The notes beneath the pieces were generated by a model. The model was not told the origin of the DNA, did not search any database, and saw only the letters and a list, made by a program, of their open reading frames with translations. 23,678 nucleotides of DNA, taken from a bacterium (GTDB lineage Bacteria; Ratteibacteria; UBA8468; B48-G9; JAFGKM01). The stretch is taken from positions 1-23,678 of the forward strand of contig DAORXQ010000020.1 in the NCBI GenBank assembly GCA_035371905.1. The letters are read 5' to 3'. A program made the translations under genes and the position numbers. Positions 13,720 through 19,927 of the stretch are shown here, one piece after another; position 1 is the stretch's first letter; every line of letters begins with the position of its first letter.

Positions 13720-15716
13720 AAATCAGTTTGAACTCACCTGTAAATCAGATTAAAGGAATAGGGAAACAAAAAGAAATAATTTTTGAAAAACTTGGAATTA
13801 AAAAAGTAGAAGATATTCTTTTTTATTTTCCACGAAAATATATAAACTTAAAAAAAATAACAAAAATAAAGAATTTGAAAGAGGATGAAATTTATACTGT
13901 AAAAGCAACTGTTCTTGCAAAAGAAGAAAAGAGAATATATGGAAAAACAAATTATTTGAAAATTGCAGTTACAGATGGAACAGGAATTTTATATATCATT
14001 TTTTTCAATCAGATATATTTAAAAAACATCTTTCAAAATGGAAAGAATTTTATCTTTTATGGAAAAGTAGAATATTTTAATAAAGAATTTGAAATGATAA
14101 ATCCATTTTATGAAGAATATGATGGAAGGAAAATTAACTGGATTTTACCAGTTTATCCATTAACAAAAGGCATAACACAAAAATATATGAGAAAAATTAT
14201 AAAATGGGTTTTGAACAATATTAATGAATTTCCTGAGGAAATTTTACCTCTTGAAAGGCGACTCTTGTTCGGTATTTCAAATATTAAACATGCTCTTTTA
14301 AACATTCATTTCCCAATTTCTGAAATAAATTTAGAAAAAGCAAGAAATTATTTAATCTTCCGAGAATTCTTTATTTTCCAATTAAATTTACTCTGGAAAA
14401 AGAACTTTGAACAAAAAACAGAAGAAAGGATAAATATTGAATTAAATCTTATTGAGGAATTTGAAAAATACATACCTTTCAAACTTACAAAAAACCAAAA
14501 AGAGATAATGGAAGAAATAATTGATGATATAAAGAAAGGGAAACTCATAAGAAGATTAATATATGGAGAAGTTGGCTCAGGTAAAACTACAATAGCAATT
14601 TTTACATTATGGATATTTGCGAAAATAGGTTTTCAGGGTGTTTTTCTCTGTCCAACTGAAATACTTGCTCAACAACATTACATAAACTGGAATGGTTTCT
14701 TTCTAAATCAGAATATTTCAGTTTCTCTTCTAACAGGAAGTTTAAAAGAAAAGGAAAAAGAAAAAATTAGAGAAGAAATAGAGACAGGAAAGATAAATGT
14801 TATAATTGGAACTCATGCAGTTTTAAGTGAAAAAATAAATTTTAAAAATCTTAAAGTTGTAGTAGTTGATGAACAACATAAATTCGGTGTAAAACAGCAG
14901 GAAGTTTTAAAAGAAAAAAGTGAGAATATTCACTACATTTCAATGAGTGCTACACCAATTCCAAGAACAGTTGCTTTAACACTTTATGGAAATATGGATT
15001 TTTCCATTCTTGGAGAAATACCAAAAGGGAAAAGACAGGTTATAACTTATCTATTTTCAAAAAAGGACAGAGAAAAGATTTATTCTTTCATTAAGTTTCA
15101 GGTATCACAAAATAAAATTGGATTTGTTGTAACTCCTGCAATAAAAGAAAATGAGAATGTTGAATCAGCAGAAGAGAAATATATAGAAATATGCGAAAAT
15201 TTACCCGAAGTAAAATCAGGTCTTTTACATGGGAAAATAGAAAAGAAAAAACAGGAAGAAATACTTGAAAAATTTAAAAATAAGGAGATAAAATTACTTG
15301 TAACAACTACAATTATTGAATCGGGAATAGATATACCCTCTGCTTCCTTTATAATAATTGAACAGGCAGAAAGATTTGGACTTGCACAATTACATCAATT
15401 AAGAGGAAGAGTTGGAAGAAGTGGTGAAGTTGGATACTGTTTTTTAATAGTTTATAATGATGATGAAGAAATAAATATGAAACTTTCACATTTCATTGAA
15501 AAAGAAACCGGGTTTGATATTGCAGAACTTGATTTTAATTTAAGAGGACCTGGCGATATACTTGGAACCAGACAGCATGGGATATTACCTCTTAAAATAG
15601 GTGATATAGAAAAAGATATTGAAATTCTTAAACTTGCAAGAAAGGAAGTTGAAAGAGTTTTAAAAATTGATCCATATTTAGAAAAAATGCATCATTTAAA
15701 AAGGTTAATAGAATGA
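13716..15716 (+). CDS. recG: ATP-dependent DNA helicase RecG
   Basis: A 666-residue superfamily 2 helicase that rewinds stalled forks and branch-migrates Holliday junctions. The N-terminal wedge/OB domain lies near residues 10-150 (PVNQIKGIGKQKEIIFEKLGI, FYFPRKYINL). Helicase motifs are Walker A GEVGSGKT (284-291), DEQH (385-388) and SATPIPRT (411-418), followed by GLLHGKIEKKKQEEILEKF, TTTIIESGIDIPSA and QLRGRVGRSGEVGYC. The C-terminal DFNLRGPGDILGTRQHG is the RecG motif. The length is slightly short of E. coli RecG (693) but complete. The start overlaps the previous stop in ATGA and the end overlaps the glycosyltransferase start in the same way. Confidence 0.97.
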   Translation: MKISLNSPVNQIKGIGKQKEIIFEKLGIKKVEDILFYFPRKYINLKKITKIKNLKEDEIYTVKATVLAKEEKRIYGKTNYLKIAVTDGTGILYIIFFNQIYLKNIFQNGKNFIFYGKVEYFNKEFEMINPFYEEYDGRKINWILPVYPLTKGITQKYMRKIIKWVLNNINEFPEEILPLERRLLFGISNIKHALLNIHFPISEINLEKARNYLIFREFFIFQLNLLWKKNFEQKTEERINIELNLIEEFEKYIPFKLTKNQKEIMEEIIDDIKKGKLIRRLIYGEVGSGKTTIAIFTLWIFAKIGFQGVFLCPTEILAQQHYINWNGFFLNQNISVSLLTGSLKEKEKEKIREEIETGKINVIIGTHAVLSEKINFKNLKVVVVDEQHKFGVKQQEVLKEKSENIHYISMSATPIPRTVALTLYGNMDFSILGEIPKGKRQVITYLFSKKDREKIYSFIKFQVSQNKIGFVVTPAIKENENVESAEEKYIEICENLPEVKSGLLHGKIEKKKQEEILEKFKNKEIKLLVTTTIIESGIDIPSASFIIIEQAERFGLAQLHQLRGRVGRSGEVGYCFLIVYNDDEEINMKLSHFIEKETGFDIAELDFNLRGPGDILGTRQHGILPLKIGDIEKDIEILKLARKEVERVLKIDPYLEKMHHLKRLIE

Positions 15717-16411
15717 TAGAGGATATACTTGTTATTATTCCAGCATATAATGAAGAAAAAGCAATTGGGAAAATTTTAAAAGAATTAAAAAAGTATTTTA
15801 AAAATATTCTGGTCATTGATGATGGCTCCATTGACAGAACTAAAGAAATTGTACAGAAAGAAAAAGTACTTTTAATTTCTCATATAACTAATAAAGGAAA
15901 AGGAGAAGCATTAAAAACAGGTTTTAAATATGCTATTGAAAAAAATTTTCCAGCAGTAATTACAATGGATGGTGATGGACAGCATCTTCCCGAAGAAACA
16001 TTAAAATTTGTTGAAGAATATAGAAAAAAAACAAAGATTGGAATACTTATAGGCAAAAGAAGTATATTTTCTCAAAGTATGCCTTTAATAAGAAGAATTA
16101 CAAATCTTTCAATGTCTTTTTTAATTTCCATTTTGTCTTTTCAGTGGATTCCTGATACTCAGTGCGGTTTTAGATTAATAAAAACAGATACACTCAAAAA
16201 AATTAAGTTATATACATCCCATTTTGAAACAGAATCAGAAATTTTAATTAAGGCAGGTTGTAAAGGGATAAGAATAAAATCGCTTCCCATAAAAACTATA
16301 TACAGAAAAGAAAAAAGTAAAATTAGGCCAATCAGAGATACAGTAAGATTTTTTAAAATGTTTTTTTTAATATTTTTTACATCTTTTAAGAAATATGAAA
16401 AAAGATTTTGA
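15713..16411 (+). CDS. GT2-family glycosyltransferase, polyprenyl-phosphate (DPM1-like) type
   Basis: A 232-residue GT-A fold enzyme with VIIPAYNEEKAIGKILKEL, the nucleotide-binding VIDDGSIDRT (D36, D37), NKGKGEALKTGFKYA, and the metal motif MDGDGQH (D86, D88). DTQCGFRLIK in the C-terminal half is typical of dolichol/undecaprenyl-phosphate sugar transferases. The C-terminus (about 205-227) has one hydrophobic stretch flanked by lysines, which suggests peripheral membrane attachment. It probably moves a sugar from a nucleotide donor to a lipid carrier for cell-envelope glycans; the sugar is unknown. It overlaps the recG stop by four bases and the next gene by 17. Confidence 0.9.
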   Translation: MIEDILVIIPAYNEEKAIGKILKELKKYFKNILVIDDGSIDRTKEIVQKEKVLLISHITNKGKGEALKTGFKYAIEKNFPAVITMDGDGQHLPEETLKFVEEYRKKTKIGILIGKRSIFSQSMPLIRRITNLSMSFLISILSFQWIPDTQCGFRLIKTDTLKKIKLYTSHFETESEILIKAGCKGIRIKSLPIKTIYRKEKSKIRPIRDTVRFFKMFFLIFFTSFKKYEKRF

Positions 16412-17042
16412 AAATTTAAGAAGAGAAATGGTTGAAACTCAGATTGTTAAGAGAGGCATTAGCGATAAAAAAGTTATTGATGCTTTTTTAAAAGTTCCAA
16501 GAGAAGAATTTGTTCCTGAAAATATGAAGGAATATGCTTATGAAGATTCACCATTACCAATTGGAGAAGGACAGACAATAAGTCAACCATACATAGTTGC
16601 ATTAATGTCAGAAGCATTAAAATTAAAAGAGAAAGATAAAGTTCTTGAAATTGGAACAGGAAGTGGTTATCAGGCAGCTATTCTTGCAGAAATTGGTTGT
16701 GAAGTATATTCGGTTGAAAGGATTGAAGCACTTGCAAAAAGGGCGGAAAAAACATTAAAAAAACTTGGTTATAATGTAAAGATAAAAGTTGGCGATGGAA
16801 CACTTGGATGGGAAGAATTCAGTCCGTATGATAAAATTATTGTAACAGCCGCAAGTCCTGAAATTCCTGATACATTACTTGAACAACTCAGTGAAAAAGA
16901 AGGAAGATTAATTATCCCTGTGGGAGACAAGTATATTCAAGATTTAATACTTGTAGTAAAAACAAAAGATAAAATAGAAAAAATTAATTTAGGTGGCTGT
17001 CAATTTGTTCCTTTAATCGGAAATAAGGGATGGAACGAATGA
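16395..17042 (+). CDS. pcm: Protein-L-isoaspartate O-methyltransferase
   Basis: A 215-residue PIMT that uses S-adenosylmethionine to methylate isoaspartyl residues in aged proteins so they can return to aspartate. Diagnostic parts are the N-terminal EMVETQIVKRGI, VPREEFVPENMKEYAYEDSPLPIG, GQTISQPYIVALM (substrate region), the SAM-binding VLEIGTGSGYQAAILAEI (83-100), and YDKIIVTAASPEIPDTLLEQL, followed by RLIIPVG. Length and motif order are normal for bacterial and archaeal Pcm. It starts within the end of the glycosyltransferase gene and ends overlapping the next gene. It is the second SAM-using methyltransferase-type fold in the window besides SpeE, but the motifs separate the two clearly. 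Confidence 0.96.
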   Translation: MKKDFENLRREMVETQIVKRGISDKKVIDAFLKVPREEFVPENMKEYAYEDSPLPIGEGQTISQPYIVALMSEALKLKEKDKVLEIGTGSGYQAAILAEIGCEVYSVERIEALAKRAEKTLKKLGYNVKIKVGDGTLGWEEFSPYDKIIVTAASPEIPDTLLEQLSEKEGRLIIPVGDKYIQDLILVVKTKDKIEKINLGGCQFVPLIGNKGWNE

Positions 17043-17494
17043 AAGAAATTTTTATAACTCTTGGACTTGCGATGTTGCCGATTTCAGAATTAAGAGGCGC
17101 GATACCTTATGGTTTAAGTAAGTCACTTCCTTTTTTCAATGTATTTTTAATTTCAATTCTTGGAAATCTTTTACCTGTAATTCCACTATATTTTTTTCTA
17201 GAAAGAATATTAAAATTCCTTGAAAAATTCAATTACGGAAAAAAATTTAATACATGGTTAATAAATAGGACAAAAAGTAAATCCGAAATTATTGAAATTT
17301 ATAAAACAATTGGACTTTTAATTTTTGTTGGAATTCCTCTGCCAATGACTGGTGCATGGACAGGAACAATTGCATCTGTAATTTTTCAATTAAAATTCAA
17401 AAATTTTTTAATAGGTATTATCGGAGGAGTTTTAATGGCGGGGATTATTGTTTCCTTTGTTACTCTTGGAGTTAAAAACTTTTTCACATTTTAG
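17039..17494 (+). CDS. Small multidrug-export-like membrane protein (COG2426)
   Basis: About 151 residues with four or five hydrophobic segments. The family motif is near the N-terminus: LPISELRGAIPYGL, followed by LISILGNLLPVIPLYFFLERILKFLEKF and later GLLIFVGIPLPMTGAWTGTIASVIF. These define the COG2426 family, labelled small multidrug export protein, with little experimental support. An in-frame ATG at 17030 is possible, but the second ATG at 17039 makes the ATGA overlap with pcm that is used repeatedly in this operon, and places AAGGGA eight bases upstream, so I prefer it. The stop codon overlaps the stop of the convergent mgtC gene, so no terminator separates them. Confidence 0.86.
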   Translation: MKEIFITLGLAMLPISELRGAIPYGLSKSLPFFNVFLISILGNLLPVIPLYFFLERILKFLEKFNYGKKFNTWLINRTKSKSEIIEIYKTIGLLIFVGIPLPMTGAWTGTIASVIFQLKFKNFLIGIIGGVLMAGIIVSFVTLGVKNFFTF

Positions 17495-18162
17495 TTTAAT
17501 TTTATATTCTTTAACTCCTCAATTTCAGATATTTTTTCAAAAAGTTCATTTACATTTTGGTTTGATTTATATCTGATTGTATATGTCAATTTGATTTTTG
17601 CTTTAACTTTATTTTTTTCTATTTCTGTTGAAAGTATTTTAAAACCGTAATTTTTCAATATTTTTTCTATTTTATCTTTTAATTCTCTCTTATCTTCTCC
17701 AATTATTGTAAGAGTACTATATGTATCAACTGGAACTTTTTTTTCAAAAATTTTTAAAAAGTAAAGTATTATTAACGAAATAAAAGTTAAAAAACAAGCC
17801 AGAATATACAGGTCAACCCCTACTGCAAGACCAACAGATGTTACAAACCATAAACATGCTGCAGTAGTTAAACCCCTTATTCTTTTACTGTCCTTTATAA
17901 TTGCTCCTGCTCCAAGAAATCCCATTCCTGTTACCACTCCATAAGCAATCCTTGCAGGGTCAATTCTCAAAACAGAATTTTGAAAATTTGAAAAAATATA
18001 ATAAACTTGAAAAGATGTGATTAAAATCGTAGTTGTACCCATTCCAACAAGAATCATCGTTCTTAAACCCGCTTCCCTTCCATGTTTTTCTCTTTCAAAA
18101 CCAATAATTCCACTTAAAATACCAGAAATTACAACTTTTTTTATAAATTCAAGTTCATTCAT
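17491..18162 (-). CDS. mgtC: MgtC/SapB-family membrane protein
   Basis: A 223-residue protein. The N-terminal 140 residues are a MgtC membrane domain: ISGILSGIIGFEREKHGREAGLRTMILVGMG, RIAYGVVTGMGFLGAGAIIKD and IRGLTTAACLWFVTSVGLAVGVDLYILA, with about five helices. The C-terminal 75 residues are a soluble, charged, ACT-like domain (STLTIIGEDKRELKDKIEKILKNYGFKI). MgtC proteins affect growth at low magnesium and modulate the F-type ATP synthase in Salmonella; others in the family have unclear roles. It is monocistronic, and its stop overlaps the stop of the plus-strand COG2426 gene. A GA-rich stretch precedes the ATG but no clean Shine-Dalgarno. A weak promoter (TTTACG, 17 bases, TATTTT) lies at 18189-18217. 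Confidence 0.92.
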   Translation of the reverse strand: MNELEFIKKVVISGILSGIIGFEREKHGREAGLRTMILVGMGTTTILITSFQVYYIFSNFQNSVLRIDPARIAYGVVTGMGFLGAGAIIKDSKRIRGLTTAACLWFVTSVGLAVGVDLYILACFLTFISLIILYFLKIFEKKVPVDTYSTLTIIGEDKRELKDKIEKILKNYGFKILSTEIEKNKVKAKIKLTYTIRYKSNQNVNELFEKISEIEELKNIKLN

Positions 18163-18188
18163 ATTTCTTCTCTCTTCTTTTCAGGAAT

Positions 18189-18217
18189 AAAATACCATTT
18201 TTTAGAAAAATCGTAAA
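18189..18217 (-). promoter_or_regulatory. Weak candidate promoter for mgtC
   Basis: On the minus strand TTTACG (18212-18217) and TATTTT (18189-18194) are 17 bases apart, with 26 bases left to the ATG. Each box matches consensus at four of six positions, which is modest in such AT-rich DNA. The rest of the 193-base gap 18163-18355 holds the divergent speD promoter and leader. Confidence 0.35.
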
Positions 18218-18249
18218 CCTTTTTGTTAAAAAATATTTTTAGAAGTGAA

Positions 18250-18278
18250 TTGACATTTTTTGAAAAATTTTTTATTAT
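18250..18278 (+). promoter_or_regulatory. Near-consensus sigma-70 promoter of speD-speE
   Basis: A perfect TTGACA (18250-18255) is separated by exactly 17 bases from TATTAT (18273-18278), five of six to consensus. The transcript would start near 18285 and carry a leader of about 70 bases before speD, including the duplicated start region. This is the best promoter match in the window. Confidence 0.78.
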
Positions 18279-18321
18279 TATATCTATATTAACAAGAAAA
18301 AGTTTTTAAATTAATTGGGAA

Positions 18322-18358
18322 GGGAGGTGAAAAATGAGACAAAAAGGAGGGAAAAATG
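18322..18358 (+). repeat. Tandemly duplicated ribosome-binding site plus start codon before speD
   Basis: GGAGGTGAAAAATGAG (18323-18338) is followed by GGAGGGAAAAATGAG (18346-18360), so a complete ribosome-binding site with ATG occurs twice, 22 bases apart in start position. The copies differ by one base change and a one-base indel, so the two starts are in different frames. The first Shine-Dalgarno (GGGAGGTGA) matches the 16S rRNA tail better than the second. Confidence 0.7.
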
Positions 18359-18417
18359 AGGAAATTCCAAACATTTGTTCCTCCAAACGGTGTTCATATA
18401 ATTTTAGACCTTTATGA
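18334..18417 (+). CDS. Possible 27-codon upstream ORF overlapping speD
   Basis: ATG at 18334 has the strongest Shine-Dalgarno in the leader (GGGAGGTGA, four bases before ATG) and opens 27 codons ending in TGA at 18415-18417. It overlaps the first 62 bases of speD in another frame. The peptide begins MRQKGGKNEE and ends SYNFRPL; it resembles nothing known to me and is basic. Translation of it would compete with speD initiation. Its reality rests only on the ribosome-binding site, so it could instead be a relic of a local duplication. Confidence 0.4.
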   Translation: MRQKGGKNEEIPNICSSKRCSYNFRPL

Positions 18418-18736
18418 ATGTTCCGATTTTAATATTCTTAACTCCCCTGAAAAAATAAAAAAAATCTTATTAAAAGCTGTAGAAAAATCTAAAGCAACTT
18501 TAATTGATGTTAAAATTCATAAATTTTCACCTGTGGGAGTCAGCGGGTTTGCTTTAATTTCAGAAAGCCATATAAGTATTCATACATGGCCTGAAAAAAA
18601 ATATGCTGGAGTTGATATATACACCTGTGGAGAAAAAACATTTCCTGAAAAAGCGAGTAATTTATTTATTAAAGAATTAAAAAGCAAAAAACCATCTATT
18701 ATAAAGATTGAAAGAGGAATATATGCAAAAAAATAG
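18356..18736 (+). CDS. speD: S-adenosylmethionine decarboxylase proenzyme, class 1B
   Basis: A 126-residue proenzyme that self-cleaves to a pyruvoyl enzyme and makes decarboxylated SAM, the aminopropyl donor for SpeE. Cleavage is expected at Glu70-Ser71 in LISESHISIHTWPE. His76 and Cys91 (DIYTCG) are the other catalytic residues, and Ser71, His76 and Cys91 have exactly the spacing of Ser63, His68 and Cys83 of the Thermotoga maritima enzyme. Length is normal for the bacterial/archaeal small form. ATG follows GGAGGG. A second start region 22 bases upstream is out of frame. The speE start lies inside its last codons, so the two are co-translated. Confidence 0.97.
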   Translation: MRKFQTFVPPNGVHIILDLYECSDFNILNSPEKIKKILLKAVEKSKATLIDVKIHKFSPVGVSGFALISESHISIHTWPEKKYAGVDIYTCGEKTFPEKASNLFIKELKSKKPSIIKIERGIYAKK

Positions 18737-19559
18737 AAATATAATTATTGACTGGTATCATCCTTATGGTGTAGGAATTGCTTTTGAAATCAAAAAAAAG
18801 TTATTAGAAAAAAGAACAAAGTATCAGAAAATTGAGGTATATGAAACAAAGAATTTTGGTAAAGTTTTAATTATAGATAATTTAATTCAATCAGTTGAAA
18901 AGGGAGAAGAAAGTTATCATGAAATACTTGTTCATCCTGCAATGTTTTCCCATCCTGAACCAAAAAATGTTTTAATAATTGGTGGTGGAGAAGGTGCAAC
19001 TTTAAGAGAAGTTTTGAAGCATCCAGTTAAAGAAGTAAAAATGGTTGATATAGATGAAGAAATGATTAAAATTGCAAAAAAATATTTAAAATTTGATAAA
19101 GGTGCTTTTGAAGATAAAAGAGCAGAAATCATAATAGAAGATGGTTTTAAATATATAAAAGAGAATAATAAAAAATATGATGTTATTATAGTTGATGCTA
19201 CCGACCCTGGAGAAATACCATCCTGTCCATTATATACTGTTGAATTTTTTAAACTCTGTTATAAACATCTAAACAAAAATGGTATTTACGTAACTCAAGG
19301 TGGAACATCTATTTTTCTTCATCCGGAGAGAATAAAAACAGTTTATTCTGACTTAAAAAAAGTATTTAAAAATGTAAAAATTTATTCCTCACCTGTTTTT
19401 GGTCTTTTTCCAAATTGGATATTTATTATAGCAATTAAAGGTAATATAAAGATTGAAAAAAAACCAAACAAAAAAATAAAAGAAAATTTATTTTTCTATA
19501 CTCCGGAATTACATCAATCTTTGTTTATCCTACCTTGTTTCTTAAACAAATTTAAATGA
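18723..19559 (+). CDS. speE: Polyamine aminopropyltransferase (SpeE family)
   Basis: About 278 residues, with an N-terminal beta domain (YQKIEVYETKNFGKVLIIDNLIQSVEKGEESYHEIL) and a Rossmann SAM-type domain (VLIIGGGEGATLREVLKHP, MVDIDEEMI, IIVDATDPGEIPSCPLYTVEFF). It transfers the aminopropyl group of decarboxylated SAM to an amine. GGGEGATLRE, instead of the usual spermidine-synthase GGGDGG, is like the Thermus-type enzyme acting on agmatine and like thermospermine synthases, so the acceptor may not be putrescine. The frame opens at a TTG at 18708, but ATG at 18723 has GAGGA at good spacing and is preferred; it overlaps the speD end by 14 bases. Its last 46 bases overlap the convergent dtxR-type gene. 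Confidence 0.94.
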   Translation: MQKNRNIIIDWYHPYGVGIAFEIKKKLLEKRTKYQKIEVYETKNFGKVLIIDNLIQSVEKGEESYHEILVHPAMFSHPEPKNVLIIGGGEGATLREVLKHPVKEVKMVDIDEEMIKIAKKYLKFDKGAFEDKRAEIIIEDGFKYIKENNKKYDVIIVDATDPGEIPSCPLYTVEFFKLCYKHLNKNGIYVTQGGTSIFLHPERIKTVYSDLKKVFKNVKIYSSPVFGLFPNWIFIIAIKGNIKIEKKPNKKIKENLFFYTPELHQSLFILPCFLNKFK

Positions 19560-19927
19560 TTACCTTTTTTCCCCAGTAATACAATCATTTTTTTCAATGT
19601 TTCTTCACTGATAAAATGTTCAATTTTACATGCATCATTTTCTGCTATACTATCAGAAACATTTAAAATTTTTGTTAAAAACTTCATTACTATCTTATGC
19701 TTATTTAATATCTTCGTTGCTTCTCTATCACCACTTTCTGTCAATTCAATATAACCGTATTTTTCCTGTTTTATGTATCCTTTATCTTTTAGAATATTCA
19801 ATGCATTCACAACAGACGATTTTTTTACATCAAGAAGTTCACTTATTTCTTTTACCCTTGTGACTTTTTTGTCTATCGTGAGTATTTTTATTGCTTCAAG
19901 ATAATCCTCTAAGCTTTTAGTTAACAA
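19514..19927 (-). CDS. DtxR/MntR-family metal-dependent repressor
   Basis: A 137-residue regulator with an N-terminal winged helix (SLEDYLEAIKIL...RVKEISELLDVKKSSVVNALNILKDKGYIKQEKYGYIELTESG) and a metal-binding dimerisation domain, but no SH3-like third domain. Metal ligands fall at MntR positions: D8, E11 and H77, then C100, E103 and H104 in NDACKIEH. Cys100 matches the cysteine of iron-sensing DtxR/IdeR rather than the glutamate of manganese-sensing MntR, so Fe(II) is the likely signal. It is the last gene of the feoA-feoB operon and probably represses it. The start is TTG at 19925-19927 with AAGGAGGA five bases before it, inside the feoB end; no in-frame ATG is suitable. The 3' end overlaps speE. 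Confidence 0.92.
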   Translation of the reverse strand: MLTKSLEDYLEAIKILTIDKKVTRVKEISELLDVKKSSVVNALNILKDKGYIKQEKYGYIELTESGDREATKILNKHKIVMKFLTKILNVSDSIAENDACKIEHFISEETLKKMIVLLGKKGNHLNLFKKQGRINKD

